Origin: Sphingomonas spermidinifaciens
Lineage (GTDB): Bacteria; Pseudomonadota; Alphaproteobacteria; Sphingomonadales; Sphingomonadaceae
Direction of reading: 5' to 3'
Length of the DNA: 64,000 nt
Assembly: GCF_002351485.1 (NCBI RefSeq)
Contig: NZ_NWMW01000001.1
Span: 62,001-126,000, forward strand
Position 1 is the first letter of the stretch. Each line of letters starts with the position of its first letter. Under the pieces are notes generated by a model. That model made no database searches and was not told the DNA's origin. It saw nothing but the letters and a program-made list of their open reading frames with translations. Shown here piece after piece: positions 1 to 9,101 of this stretch. The translations under genes were made by a program, and so were the position numbers.

Positions 1-1474
1 GGTCGGGGCGATTGATTTGCCCGGCCAGCTCGGCCGCGAAAGCGTGGTCGGGCGCGCTCTTGGCGTCGCTCGCGATCTGGCGGACGAATAGCGACTGGTC
101 GGCGGTGCGGCCGAGCTGGCCGAGCAGTCGCGCCGCGCGCACCACCTCGCGCTGGAAGAAGGCGTTGCGCAGGGCCGGATCGTTGCTGGTGGGGGCCCCT
201 TGTCCCACGCGCGGGATCGGGCGGCCCATCCGCTCGATCGCGAGTTGGCCATAGTAAAGGTCGGGCCACGCCGCGGCGCGTGCATAATAGCCCTGCGCGG
301 CGGCGGTATCGCCCGCCGCCTCCGACGCACGACCCGCCCAATAAAAGCCCTTGGATTGCGTCTGCGGCGTCCTCGACCCGCCAGCGTAGCGCGCGTACAT
401 CGCCGCGGCATCGCCGGCGCGGCCGAGGCTCCGCCGCGCGGTCTGTCCCGCCAGCCAGGCAAGAGAAGTATAGTCGTCGCGCTCGCCATAAGGCCGCGTC
501 GAGACGTCGGTCCCCGTGGGATAGGCATCGTCGATCTGTCGCGCGATGTCATAGGCGAGCTGATGTTGCCGATCCGCCGCCGCGCCGCGCGCATTGGCGA
601 GCAGCACCTCATACCACGCCTCGACATCGCTCGGTGGGGTCAGCGTGCGGCGCGGCTGGGCGAGATAGGCTCGCGCCGCCGGACTCGATCCGCTGTTGCG
701 CAGCCACTGCGCGCGGTCGGCGATATAGCCGGCATCGTCGCGATCGGCGGGCTGCACCGCCGCGTCGTAGGTGGCCGCGTCGGCGGCGCGGGTGCGAAAG
801 GCGAGGCGCGCGGCGAACAGCGCGCGCCGCCCCGCCGAAACCAGCGCCAGCTGACGCTGCGCCGCGCTCGTCGCGCCCGCCCAGAGCAGCGCGTCCATCC
901 GCGCGTCATGATCCGCGGGGCCGATCGCACCGGGAAAGCCGCTGATGAGCCGCGCCTCGTCGGCAGGGCGAAGCGCGCCACCGCGCCAGGCGAGCCGCGC
1001 CTGCTCCTGCGCTTCGCCCCGCCGCCCGCTTGCCGAAAGTGCTTCGGCATAACGCGCGCGTCCGGCGTTCGACAGGGGCGGGAAGCGTTCGAAAAAACGG
1101 ACGACCAGCGCGGGCGCCGTCGCCCCGCTGTCGAGCACAGCTTCCGCGGCGGTGCGACGCCCCGCTTCGCCGGGCCAACCCGGATGGGCCAGCAGGAAGT
1201 TGGCATAATCGGAAAACGGCCAGTTGTCCGACTGCTGCAGCCGCTTCCACGTATCGATCGTCGCGATCAGCGGGTCGTAGGCCGCCTGCGGCATGGGCTG
1301 CACCGTCTGCGGCGGTATCTGTGCAGGCACCACCTGGTCGAGCCCGCGCGGCGGCCAGCTCTGGCGCTGCGGCGACGATGATGGGGGCAGGGGCTGCACC
1401 ATCGTCTGCGCGGTGAGGGCGGCACCCGATACGCCGGCGCCGATCAGGATGACTTTGGAAAACAGACCCGTCAT
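1..1474 (-). CDS. Soluble lytic murein transglycosylase, N-terminal part (cut by window edge)
   Basis: About 491 codons are visible, read from an ATG at 1474 leftwards without a stop, so the gene continues off the left edge. The N-terminus (MTGLFSKVILIGAGVSGAAL) is a hydrophobic export segment, followed by a Pro/Gln-rich linker and then a long Ala/Arg-rich helical region with repeated W-x-A/Y-x-A helices such as GFYWAGRASEAAGD. This is the doughnut-shaped helical U-domain of Slt-type transglycosylases, which cleave peptidoglycan in the periplasm to 1,6-anhydromuropeptides. The catalytic SLT domain with its Glu would lie beyond the edge and cannot be checked. The dapA gene is divergent, 71 bases away. 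Identification rests on the architecture; the family call is good, the exact subfamily is not. Confidence 0.75.
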   Translation of the reverse strand, partial: MTGLFSKVILIGAGVSGAALTAQTMVQPLPPSSSPQRQSWPPRGLDQVVPAQIPPQTVQPMPQAAYDPLIATIDTWKRLQQSDNWPFSDYANFLLAHPGWPGEAGRRTAAEAVLDSGATAPALVVRFFERFPPLSNAGRARYAEALSASGRRGEAQEQARLAWRGGALRPADEARLISGFPGAIGPADHDARMDALLWAGATSAAQRQLALVSAGRRALFAARLAFRTRAADAATYDAAVQPADRDDAGYIADRAQWLRNSGSSPAARAYLAQPRRTLTPPSDVEAWYEVLLANARGAAADRQHQLAYDIARQIDDAYPTGTDVSTRPYGERDDYTSLAWLAGQTARRSLGRAGDAAAMYARYAGGSRTPQTQSKGFYWAGRASEAAGDTAAAQGYYARAAAWPDLYYGQLAIERMGRPIPRVGQGAPTSNDPALRNAFFQREVVRAARLLGQLGRTADQSLFVRQIASDAKSAPDHAFAAELAGQINRPD

Positions 1475-1545
1475 GCTGGACAGGATATGCAGGCCCGCCC
1501 TATCTGTCGCCCCCGAAAATCCTCTTGACGGGCAGTTTCCTCAAC

Positions 1546-2427
1546 ATGTTCTCGGGTTCGATTCCGGCGCTGGCCACGCCTTTCCGCGACGGCCGCTTCG
1601 ACGAAGGTCAATTTCGCGCGCTGATCGAATGGCAGATCGAGGAGGGCTCCGCCGCGCTCGTGCCCTGCGGCACCACGGGCGAGGCGGCAACGATGTCGAT
1701 CGCCGAGCACAATCACGTGCTCGCCGTTTGCATCGAGCAGGCCGCAGGACGCGTGCCGGTGATCGCCGGCTGCGGATCGAACGATACCTCTGTCGCGCTC
1801 GAGCACATGCACGCCGCTCGCGAGGCGGGCGCTGCGGCGGCGCTGCTGGTACCGCCTTATTACAACCGCCCGAATCAGGACGGGGTCTACGCCCATTTCG
1901 CCAAGCTCGCGAGCGAGGGCGGCCTGCCGATCGTCCTCTACAATGTTCCCGCGCGCACGGTGACCGATATCGCCGTCGATACGATGGGGCGGCTCGTCGC
2001 CGACTTTCCGGGCAAGTTCGTGGGCGTAAAGGATGCGACCGGCGTGCTTGCGCGGGTCTCGATGCAGCGCGCGGCGTGCGGAGAAGAGTTCTGCCAGCTG
2101 TCGGGCAACGACGACACCGCGCTTGGCTTCATGGCGATGGGTGGCAGCGGCTGCGTGTCGGTCACGGCGAACGTCGCGCCGCGGCTCTGCGCCGAGTTTC
2201 AGGCGGCGTGCGCGGGCGGCAACTATGAAGCGGCGCTCGTGCTTCAGGACCGGCTCTTCCCGCTCCACCTAGCGTTGTTCAGCGATGCATCGCCCGGCCC
2301 GGTCAAATATGCTCTGTCGAAGGTGCGACCGGGTTTCGCGCCTGAGCTTCGCCTACCGATGACCGAGCCGTCGGCGGCGTCGAAAGCGGCGGTTGATGCC
2401 GCGCTCGCCCATGCCGGCCTGATCTGA
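1546..2427 (+). CDS. dapA: 4-hydroxy-tetrahydrodipicolinate synthase
   Basis: 293 residues, the normal DapA length. It condenses pyruvate with aspartate semialdehyde in the lysine/diaminopimelate pathway. The TIM-barrel landmarks are in order: SIPALATPF at the N-terminus, the GTTGE loop, the YYNRPNQDG segment carrying the catalytic Tyr region, LYNVPARTV, and VGVKDATG whose Lys (about residue 161) forms the Schiff base with pyruvate. LSGNDDTAL follows. A TTG at 1525 would add seven residues, but the ATG at 1546 gives the canonical N-terminus. Downstream lies a perfect hairpin shared with the convergent fasciclin gene. Confidence 0.95.
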   Translation: MFSGSIPALATPFRDGRFDEGQFRALIEWQIEEGSAALVPCGTTGEAATMSIAEHNHVLAVCIEQAAGRVPVIAGCGSNDTSVALEHMHAAREAGAAAALLVPPYYNRPNQDGVYAHFAKLASEGGLPIVLYNVPARTVTDIAVDTMGRLVADFPGKFVGVKDATGVLARVSMQRAACGEEFCQLSGNDDTALGFMAMGGSGCVSVTANVAPRLCAEFQAACAGGNYEAALVLQDRLFPLHLALFSDASPGPVKYALSKVRPGFAPELRLPMTEPSAASKAAVDAALAHAGLI

Positions 2428-2436
2428 AGCGACCCG

Positions 2437-2453
2437 GCCGGCATGAGGCCGGC
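2437..2453. terminator. Hairpin between convergent dapA and fasciclin gene
   Basis: GCCGGC, loop ATGAG, GCCGGC: a perfect 6-bp stem in the 28-bp gap between the two convergent stop codons. It would form in either transcript. There is no clear U-run, so it is a candidate bidirectional terminator only. Confidence 0.45.
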
Positions 2454-2455
2454 GC

Positions 2456-3001
2456 TTACGGCATCAGCACCGTGTCGATGACGTGGATGACGCCGTTCTT
2501 CTGGCGTACGTCGGCGATGGTGATGTTCGCGGTGTTCCCCTTGGCGTCGGTGACGGTATAGCCGCTCCCTGCCTTGGCGAAGGTCAGCGTGCCGCCCTGC
2601 ACCGTGGGATAGGTGGCGGTGCCGCCCGCGGCGACCTTCCCGGCAATGTCGCTCGCCATGATTCGGCCAGGGACGACGTGATAGGTGAGGATGCCGGTCA
2701 GCGTCGCCTTGTTCTCGGGCTTCACCAGCGTATCGACAGTGCCCGCGGGCAGCTTGGCGAAGGCGGCGTCGGTGGGGGCAAAGACGGTGAAAGGGCCGGA
2801 ACCCTTCAGCGTGTCGACCAGCCCCGCGGCCTTCACCGCGGCAACGAGGGTGGTGTGATCCTTAGAGTTGACGGCGTTATCGACGATGTCCTTGTTGGCG
2901 TACATCGCGGCACCGCCGACCATGGGGTTCTTCTGCGCCAGCGCCGGCGCCCCGACGAGCGCGACCGACAGCAGCAGGGCCGAAAAGCGAGCGTTCATCA
3001 T
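2456..3001 (-). CDS. Secreted fasciclin (FAS1) domain protein
   Basis: 181 residues: a Sec signal peptide ([22 protein letters not shown]) and one FAS1 domain. FAS1 hallmarks are visible: the H1 box region [17 protein letters not shown], the central [19 protein letters not shown], and the closing [22 protein letters not shown]. Such bacterial FAS1 proteins are exported and thought to act in adhesion or surface interactions; the ligand is unknown. AGGAG lies 5 bases before the ATG at 3001; the next ATG at 2998 is equally possible. It stands alone, convergent with dapA. Confidence 0.9.
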   Translation of the reverse strand: MMNARFSALLLSVALVGAPALAQKNPMVGGAAMYANKDIVDNAVNSKDHTTLVAAVKAAGLVDTLKGSGPFTVFAPTDAAFAKLPAGTVDTLVKPENKATLTGILTYHVVPGRIMASDIAGKVAAGGTATYPTVQGGTLTFAKAGSGYTVTDAKGNTANITIADVRQKNGVIHVIDTVLMP

Positions 3002-3180
3002 CCAGTCTCCTGATCGCGGCCCGTCTGGGAAAGCGTGGGCCGACAGGCGAAGGTACGTGGTGCAGCCAGCCCCGGACGACGACACGGACCAAAGATGAGG
3101 GTGCCCGATGGCCGTATCCTCGCTCCGCCCAGCCAGGGCGCTTCCCTTTCGCCGCGACCGCGCCTATCTCCCGCCCTCCC

Positions 3181-3663
3181 ATGCCCCGTCCGCGCCCCGC
3201 CACGTTCGACAAGAAGAAGATCGTCGCCGAGAATCGGCGCGCTCGCTTCGAGTATTTCATCGAGGATGTGTACGAGGCGGGGCTCGCGCTCACCGGGACC
3301 GAGGTAAAGTCGCTGCGCTTCGGCGAGGGATCGATCGCCGAAAGCTATGCCGAGGTACGCGACGAGCAGGTGTGGCTGGTCAACGCCAACATTCCCGAGT
3401 TCAGCCACGGCAACCGCCACAATCACGTGCCCAAGCGGCCGCGTAAACTGCTCCTTCACGCGCGCGAGATAGGCAAGCTCCACGGTGCCGTCGCGCGCGA
3501 GGGCATGACCCTTGTCCCGCTCAGCATCTATTTCAACGGACGCGGGCGGGCAAAGGTCGAGCTGGCGCTGGCCAAGGGCAAGAAGGCGCATGACAAGCGC
3601 GAGACGATCAAGGAGCGCGACTGGAAGCGCGAACAGCAGCGCCTGTTGCGCGACCGCGGCTGA
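3181..3663 (+). CDS. smpB: SsrA-binding protein
   Basis: 160 residues, normal for SmpB. It binds tmRNA and carries it to stalled ribosomes for trans-translation. The N-terminal [20 protein letters not shown], the [21 protein letters not shown] beta-barrel strand, the [20 protein letters not shown] segment, and the basic C-terminal tail ([12 protein letters not shown]) that becomes helical in the mRNA channel are all present. The DUF2062 gene starts one base after the stop, suggesting co-transcription. Confidence 0.96.
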   Translation: MPRPRPATFDKKKIVAENRRARFEYFIEDVYEAGLALTGTEVKSLRFGEGSIAESYAEVRDEQVWLVNANIPEFSHGNRHNHVPKRPRKLLLHAREIGKLHGAVAREGMTLVPLSIYFNGRGRAKVELALAKGKKAHDKRETIKERDWKREQQRLLRDRG

Positions 3664-3664
3664 T

Positions 3665-4234
3665 ATGCGCGAGCCGAAGCGCAAGGACTGGCTGGCGCGC
3701 CAGATCGCGGCGAACGTGCCGACGCGCGAGCAACTGGAGCAGGTCCGCATTCTGCGCCCCGTCGCGCACCGCGTGCTGGCGCCGGCGCTGTGGCGCTTCA
3801 CGCGCCGGTCGGTGCCGCGCGGCACGGCGCTGGGCCTGTTCGTCGGCATCTTCCTGATGATCCCCGGCCTCCAGATCGCTGGGGCGGCGATGCTCGCGCT
3901 GCCGTTTCGGGCAAACATCCCGATCGCGGCGGGAATGACCTTTCTCAGCAACCCGCTGACGACGCCGTTCATCCTCCTCGCCTCGGCGTGGCTGGGCAAT
4001 CTGCTGCTCGGCCGCAGCGCTGACGTATCCGGCTTCATGGCGCTGATCGACAGCCATGCCAGCGTGTCGCAGTGGCTGGGCTGGCTGTTTTCGGAGGCGG
4101 CGCCGGCAATGCTGTTCGGCCTGCTCGTGATCTCCGCCGTCAGCGCGGTCGTCGGCTATTTCATCGCCGACTGGTTTTGGCGCGTGCGCACCGCCGCCAA
4201 ATGGCGGCGGCGGCACCACCGGCAGGAAGCCTAG
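3665..4234 (+). CDS. DUF2062 family membrane protein
   Basis: 189 residues. DUF2062 landmarks: RGTALGLFVGIFLMIPGLQ, then LPFRANIPIAAG and FLSNPLTTPF with conserved Asn and Pro residues, three to four hydrophobic segments, and a basic C-terminal tail after the last one (GYFIADWFWRVRTAAKWRRR). The function of the family is unknown; it often sits beside smpB in alphaproteobacteria, as here. Its start follows the smpB stop by one base. The stop TAG overlaps the stop of the convergent hydrolase inside one CTAG. Confidence 0.9.
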   Translation: MREPKRKDWLARQIAANVPTREQLEQVRILRPVAHRVLAPALWRFTRRSVPRGTALGLFVGIFLMIPGLQIAGAAMLALPFRANIPIAAGMTFLSNPLTTPFILLASAWLGNLLLGRSADVSGFMALIDSHASVSQWLGWLFSEAAPAMLFGLLVISAVSAVVGYFIADWFWRVRTAAKWRRRHHRQEA

Positions 4235-5055
4235 CCGCCCAGGAAGGTCAGCAGGTCCTTGGTCAGCCTGTCGCTTTCGGTCGCGAACAGTCCATGCGGC
4301 GCGCCCGCATACTCGACCAATTGATTGCGCGCGATGCCGTCCACGGCGCGGTGCGCGGTTGCCTGGATCGGCACCGTTGCGTCGCTCGTGCCGTGGACGA
4401 TGAGCGTCGGCACACGGAAGTGGGTCAGGTCCGGCGTGAAGTCGGTAAAGCCCCATGCCTTTGCCGCCGCCAGCGTTGCATGCAGACTCGCCTGCATGGC
4501 AACGTTCCAGCTCTCGTCGACCCGCGCATCGCTGACCGGATGGCTGATGACGCCAACGCCGTAGAAGTCGCGCAGGAAGCTCCTGAAGAACTTCGCGCGG
4601 TCCGCGGCGATCTGGGCGCCGATGTCGCGCAGCAGCGCCTCGGGCGCGCCGTGGGGGTTGGCTTCGGTCTGTAGGATGCCGGGGACGACCGATCCGACCA
4701 GCGCGGCGTGGGTCACGCCCGCGCCGCCATGTCGACTCATGTAACGCGCGACCTCGCCGCCGCCCATCGAGAAGCCCACCAGCGCCACGCCCTCGGTCGC
4801 GCCCGCGGCCTCCAGCACTGCCTTCAGGTCGTCGGCATAGGTGTCATAGTCGTGCCCACCCCAAGGCTGGCCCGACCGGCCGAAGCCGCGCCGGTCATAG
4901 GCGATGGCGCGGTAGCCCGCCTCGGCCAGTGCGATCGCCTGCGGCTCCCAGCTGTCGGCATTGAGCGGCCAGCCGTGGATCAGGACTACGGGCCGTCCGC
5001 TGCCCCAGTCCTTGACGTAGAGGTCGGTGCCATCCTGGGTCTTCACATAGGGCAT
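4231..5055 (-). CDS. Alpha/beta hydrolase, non-haem chloroperoxidase (perhydrolase) type
   Basis: 274 residues from ATG 5055, chosen because GAGGAG lies 9 bases upstream; the in-frame ATG at 5064 would abut it. The protein has the oxyanion motif HGWPLNADSW, the nucleophile elbow GFSMGGGE with Ser, a Asp region at IVHGTSDATVP and a C-terminal His in GAPHGLFATE. This pattern is that of cofactor-free haloperoxidases/esterases of the Cpo family. Physiological substrate is unknown. There is no signal peptide, so it is cytoplasmic. It is convergent with the DUF2062 gene and divergent from the small gene at 5219. Confidence 0.88.
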   Translation of the reverse strand: MPYVKTQDGTDLYVKDWGSGRPVVLIHGWPLNADSWEPQAIALAEAGYRAIAYDRRGFGRSGQPWGGHDYDTYADDLKAVLEAAGATEGVALVGFSMGGGEVARYMSRHGGAGVTHAALVGSVVPGILQTEANPHGAPEALLRDIGAQIAADRAKFFRSFLRDFYGVGVISHPVSDARVDESWNVAMQASLHATLAAAKAWGFTDFTPDLTHFRVPTLIVHGTSDATVPIQATAHRAVDGIARNQLVEYAGAPHGLFATESDRLTKDLLTFLGG

Positions 5056-5218
5056 GTCGATCATCTCCTCGCGCAGCATTTGGCGAACGAGCCGAACCTA
5101 TCGCCGTTCCGTGACGTTCAGATTGCGCCGGGCCGAACCCGAACTGCGGTTACGATTGTTGCTGCACCGCGACAAAGCCGCTAGGCGGACGCCGCTTTCG
5201 AAGCACAGGAACACCCGC

Positions 5219-5533
5219 TTGACCGAGCCCCAAGGCCCCGCGCCGACCATTTTCGAAGCGATCGTCCGCAAGGCGTGCGTGACGGCGACCTACAACCGCA
5301 CTGACGTGGTGCTGGCCCCGCATGCGATCTGGACGCGGCACGGTGACATGTTCGTCGATGCCGTCACCGTGCGCCTCAACGGCAATCCCCCGCGCGAGAC
5401 CAAGCTCGGCACGTTCAAGCTGATCGGTCTCTCGAACATCGGCCGGACCGATGAGCCGTTCGAGGTGTTCGAGGGCTTCAATCCGATCGATGACAAATAT
5501 GGCGGCGAGGTCGTGTTCGCGGTCGAGCGCTGA
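5219..5533 (+). CDS. Small WYL-like protein of unknown function
   Basis: 104 residues if translation starts at TTG 5219; AGGA ends 8 bases before it and no in-frame ATG exists closer than 5054, which lies within the divergent hydrolase gene. The sequence (VTATYNRTDVVLAPHAIWTR, then FVDAVTV and LGTFKLIGLSNI) resembles the beta-rich WYL domain, in which a small-molecule or nucleic-acid ligand is bound, but no HTH is attached. This resemblance is my reading only. Function unknown. Confidence 0.65.
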   Translation: MTEPQGPAPTIFEAIVRKACVTATYNRTDVVLAPHAIWTRHGDMFVDAVTVRLNGNPPRETKLGTFKLIGLSNIGRTDEPFEVFEGFNPIDDKYGGEVVFAVER

Positions 5534-5534
5534 G

Positions 5535-6647
5535 CTATTCCGCAGGGCGGATGGCCGTTTGTAGACTGCCCCGCAGCCAGTTGCGCAGGCGCCCGGTGTT
5601 CGCCTCAGTCAGCCGGGCATAGCCGATCGCCAGCATGACGGCGCCGCCCACCGCCGCCAGCGCCGCGGCTATACCCGCGGGACCGGGCGGCAGCTGTCCC
5701 GGCCAGACGCTCAACCCCGCCACCATCGCCATGACCGGGAAGTGGATCGCGTAGAGCGAGAAGCTGCCCGAGGCGCCGAACCGCGCGACTGGCGCCAGAC
5801 GCGCGGGAAAGCGGGGATTGCGGCGGAGGAGCGCCGCCAGGAACAGCCCCGCGACGCCCGCGACCACCAGATCCTCGCCCGGCCGGTCGCCCAGCCGCGA
5901 CCACAGGAGCGTCGCGGCGAAAAAGAGGGCGATCGGCCAGAAACGGTCGATCGCCAATCGCGCCCCCCTCAGCCATATCGCGGCGCCCACGAGCCAGGCG
6001 AGAAAGCCCGCCGCCAGATCGCGCGACGCCGCCGCCAGCACGAGCAGCAAGAGCGCGACACTGAACCGGCGATGCCGCACCAGCAGCCAGAGCGCGGCGA
6101 ACCAGAGATAATACCAGAACTCGAACGCGACGCTCCACAACGGCCCGTTGGTGCCGAGCGGGGGCACGAGGATGCTCTGAAGGAACGCTAGGTTACCGGC
6201 AAAGGCAACTGGTCCGAGGCTTCGCGCCATGTCGCGCGGCAGGAACCAGACATCGTGCGCGTTGAGATGCACGGGCGTCCGCAGCACGGCAAAGCCCAGA
6301 TAGTCGAGCGCCCCGCCCAGCACGAGCACCGGCAGCACGACGATGCCCAGCCGCGTCCAGCGGTCGAGCAGGAAGTCGCGCCATCGCCATCCCCGCCGGT
6401 CGAGCGCTTCGACGCTCTTGGCGATCCAGAAGCCGCTCAGGACGAAGAACAGGATGACCGCCGTGTGCGCAAATCCCGACGCGAAATAGAAGGGATAGCT
6501 GATCCAAGGATCGCCCGGACGATGGTCGGTCACGAACAGCAGCCAGGCGTGTGAAAAGGCGACCGCGACGGCGAGTGCCGCCCGCGCCGCGTCCATCCAG
6601 CGGGCGCTGTCCTCGGGTACAGCACTATGACGCGGGGCGACCATCAT
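5535..6647 (-). CDS. Acyltransferase 3 (OafA/OpgC-like) membrane protein
   Basis: 370 residues with about ten hydrophobic segments. The N-terminal region shows the family pattern MDAARAALAVAVAFSHAWLL, where the His follows the first membrane helix, and FFVLSGFWIAKS followed by FLLDRWTRLG, the R-x-x-R loop typical of acyltransferase-3 proteins. Such enzymes transfer acetyl or succinyl groups to surface sugars at the inner membrane. Substrate cannot be inferred from the neighbours. It converges on the small gene at 5219-5533, with one base between stops. Start is ATG 6647 or the adjacent ATG 6644. Confidence 0.85.
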   Translation of the reverse strand: MMVAPRHSAVPEDSARWMDAARAALAVAVAFSHAWLLFVTDHRPGDPWISYPFYFASGFAHTAVILFFVLSGFWIAKSVEALDRRGWRWRDFLLDRWTRLGIVVLPVLVLGGALDYLGFAVLRTPVHLNAHDVWFLPRDMARSLGPVAFAGNLAFLQSILVPPLGTNGPLWSVAFEFWYYLWFAALWLLVRHRRFSVALLLLVLAAASRDLAAGFLAWLVGAAIWLRGARLAIDRFWPIALFFAATLLWSRLGDRPGEDLVVAGVAGLFLAALLRRNPRFPARLAPVARFGASGSFSLYAIHFPVMAMVAGLSVWPGQLPPGPAGIAAALAAVGGAVMLAIGYARLTEANTGRLRNWLRGSLQTAIRPAE

Positions 6648-6726
6648 CGTCCCGGCCTATACGACGGGGCGGCGGCACGCGCCCACCGTGATAAAGGGTT
6701 AACGCTCCGTAGCGGGACGGCAGCGT

Positions 6727-9000
6727 TCAGCCGATCGAGACGAAGCTGTCCATCACCCGCTTGCGCCCCGCCTGCTCGAACTCGACCTCAAGCTTGTTGC
6801 CCTCGATCGCGTCGATCGTGCCGTAACCGAATTTCTGGTGGAAGACGCGCATCCCCTTGGACAGGTCGTCGCGCCCCTTGTTGCCGAAGCTGATCGCGGA
6901 GGCGCGGGCCTCGACCACGCGCGGCGGATCGCGCGTGAAGCCGCCCGCCGCCGCGCGCTGCCAGCCGGGGCCGCGCCCGGTGCCGCGGCCGACATCGGCG
7001 AACGGATCGGCGCGTTCCGACCAATTGGCGCGCCACAGGCTCTCGCCGCCCGACATCGTCGTCTCCACCTCGACATGCTCGGGCGGCAACTCGCCGACGA
7101 AGCGGCTGGGGAGCGAACTGGTCCACTGGCCATAGATGCGGCGGTTGGCGGCGTGCAGGATCGTCGCCCGCCGACGCGCGCGCGTGATCGCGACATAGGC
7201 GAGTCGGCGCTCTTCCTCGAGGCTGGCGGTCCCGCCCTGGTCCAGCGCGCGCTGCGACGGGAACAGTCCCTCTTCCCAGCCGGCGAGGAAGACGGTGTCG
7301 AACTCTAGTCCTTTGGCGGCGTGGATCGTCATGATCGTCACCTCGGGCTGCCGCACGCCGCCCTCGCGCTCCATGACGAGGCTGACATGCTCGAGGAACG
7401 CGCCGAGGCTTTCATACTCCTCCATCGCGCGGACGAGTTCGGTCAGGTTCTCCAGTCGCCCGGCGGCCTCGGCCGATTTCTCGTTCTCGAGCATCGCGGT
7501 GTAGCCGCTCTCGTCGAGGATCTGGCGCGCGAGCTCCGGATGCGGCAGCTCCTGCCCCATCTGCCGCCAGCGGGCGATGTCACCGACCAGGTTGCCCATC
7601 GACCGGCGCGCCTGCGGCGTCAGCTCGTCGGTGTCGAGGATGCGCGCCGCCGCGCTGGTCAGCGGCAGCCCCTCAACGCGGGCCAGCTGATGCACCTTCT
7701 GCACGGCCTTGTCGCCCAGACCGCGTTTCGGGACATTGACGATCCGCTCGAAGGCAAGGTCGTCGGCCGGCTGCGACACAACGCGCAAATAGGCAAGCGC
7801 GTCGCGGATCTCGGCGCGCTCGTAGAAGCGGAAGCCGCCGACGATACGGTAGGGCATGCCGATCGAAATGAAGCGGTCCTCGAACTCGCGCGTCTGGTGC
7901 TGGGCGCGCACGAGGATGGCGACATCGTCGAGGCTCAGGCCGCGGCGCTGCAGGCTCTCGATCTCCTCGCCGACGCGGCGCGCCTCCTCCGGCCCGTCCC
8001 AGACGCCGAGCACGCGCACCTTCTCGCCCGCGTCGAGCTCAGTCCAGAGCGTCTTGCCCAGCCTCCCGCCATTGTTGGCGATGACACCGCCCGCGGCACC
8101 TAGGATGTGCGGCGTCGAGCGGTAGTTCTGCTCCAGCCGGATTACGGTCGCGCCCGGGAAGTCGCGCTCGAAGCGCAGGATGTTCTCCACCTGCGCGCCG
8201 CGCCACGAATAGATCGACTGGTCGTCGTCGCCGACGCAGCAGAGGTTGCGGCGCTGCTGCGCCAGCAGGCGGAGCCACAGATACTGGACGCTGTTGGTGT
8301 CCTGATACTCATCGACCATGATGTAGCGGAAGCGCTGCTGATACTGCTCCAGAATCTCGCGGTGGGTCCTGAGCAGCGTCAGCGCGTGGAGCAGCAGGTC
8401 GCCGAAGTCGCAGGCGTTCACCGCGAGCAGCCGCGCCTGATATTGCCGGTACAGATCCTGCCCGCGCCCGTTGGCGTAGCGCTCGCTCTCGCCCGCATCG
8501 ATGTCGGCAGGGGTCAGCCCCTTGTTCTTCCACTCGTCGATCAGCCCCGCGAGCGACCGGGCGGGCCAGCGTTTCTCGTCGAGATCGGCGGCGGTGATGA
8601 GCTGCTTCAGCAGTCGCAGCTGGTCGTCGGTGTCAAGGATGGTGAAGTTCGATTGCAGCCCGATCAGCTCGGCATGCCGCCGCAGCATCTTGGCGCCGAT
8701 CGAGTGAAAGGTGCCGAGCCACGGCATCCCTTCGACCGCGTCGCCGATTAGCCGCCCGACCCGCTCGCGCATCTCGCGCGCCGCCTTGTTGGTGAAGGTA
8801 ACGGCGAGGATCTCCGACGGCCAGGCCTTGCGCGTGTAGATGAGGTGCGCGAGCCGGGCGGTGAGCGCCGCGGTCTTGCCGGTGCCCGCACCCGCCAGCA
8901 CCAGCACCGGCCCATCGGTGGTCAGCACGGCTTCACGCTGCGGCGGGTTCAGGCCCTTGAGATAAGGCGGATCGGCCAGTTGTTGTCGCGGATCGGTCAT
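6727..9000 (-). CDS. UvrD/PcrA/Rep-type DNA helicase
   Basis: 757 residues from MTDPRQQ at 9000. All superfamily 1A motifs are visible: Q motif LNPPQREAV, Walker A GAGTGKT, motif Ia VTFTNKAAREMRERV, Walker B VDEYQDTN, motif III DDQSIYSWRGAQ, motif IV LEQNYRST, motif V IHAAKGLEFDTV and motif VI AYVAITRARRR. The C-terminal HQKFGYGTIDAIEGNKL stretch is the Tudor-like domain that in PcrA/UvrD contacts RNA polymerase. Role: nucleotide excision repair, mismatch repair and removal of stalled polymerase. Whether it is the UvrD or the PcrA orthologue is only nomenclature in this group. The track would extend upstream of 9000, but that reads through the intergenic region. Confidence 0.95.
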   Translation of the reverse strand: MTDPRQQLADPPYLKGLNPPQREAVLTTDGPVLVLAGAGTGKTAALTARLAHLIYTRKAWPSEILAVTFTNKAAREMRERVGRLIGDAVEGMPWLGTFHSIGAKMLRRHAELIGLQSNFTILDTDDQLRLLKQLITAADLDEKRWPARSLAGLIDEWKNKGLTPADIDAGESERYANGRGQDLYRQYQARLLAVNACDFGDLLLHALTLLRTHREILEQYQQRFRYIMVDEYQDTNSVQYLWLRLLAQQRRNLCCVGDDDQSIYSWRGAQVENILRFERDFPGATVIRLEQNYRSTPHILGAAGGVIANNGGRLGKTLWTELDAGEKVRVLGVWDGPEEARRVGEEIESLQRRGLSLDDVAILVRAQHQTREFEDRFISIGMPYRIVGGFRFYERAEIRDALAYLRVVSQPADDLAFERIVNVPKRGLGDKAVQKVHQLARVEGLPLTSAAARILDTDELTPQARRSMGNLVGDIARWRQMGQELPHPELARQILDESGYTAMLENEKSAEAAGRLENLTELVRAMEEYESLGAFLEHVSLVMEREGGVRQPEVTIMTIHAAKGLEFDTVFLAGWEEGLFPSQRALDQGGTASLEEERRLAYVAITRARRRATILHAANRRIYGQWTSSLPSRFVGELPPEHVEVETTMSGGESLWRANWSERADPFADVGRGTGRGPGWQRAAAGGFTRDPPRVVEARASAISFGNKGRDDLSKGMRVFHQKFGYGTIDAIEGNKLEVEFEQAGRKRVMDSFVSIG

Positions 9001-9075
9001 TGTCTCGCACGTAGGGGCGGGGCAGGGGGGCGGCAAGTTCGGGCCTTGCCAGGGCGGCGGCTGCGTGAGAACATA

Positions 9076-9087
9076 CACCGAACGGTG
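9076..9087. promoter_or_regulatory. Perfect inverted repeat upstream of the GFA gene
   Basis: CACCG-AA-CGGTG, a perfect 5+5 repeat centred about 20 bases before the GFA start and 80 before the helicase start. The core ACCGAACGGT resembles TetR-family operators. No TetR gene is in the window, so the role is open. Confidence 0.3.
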
Positions 9088-9101
9088 ATCGGGAGGAAGC
9101 C

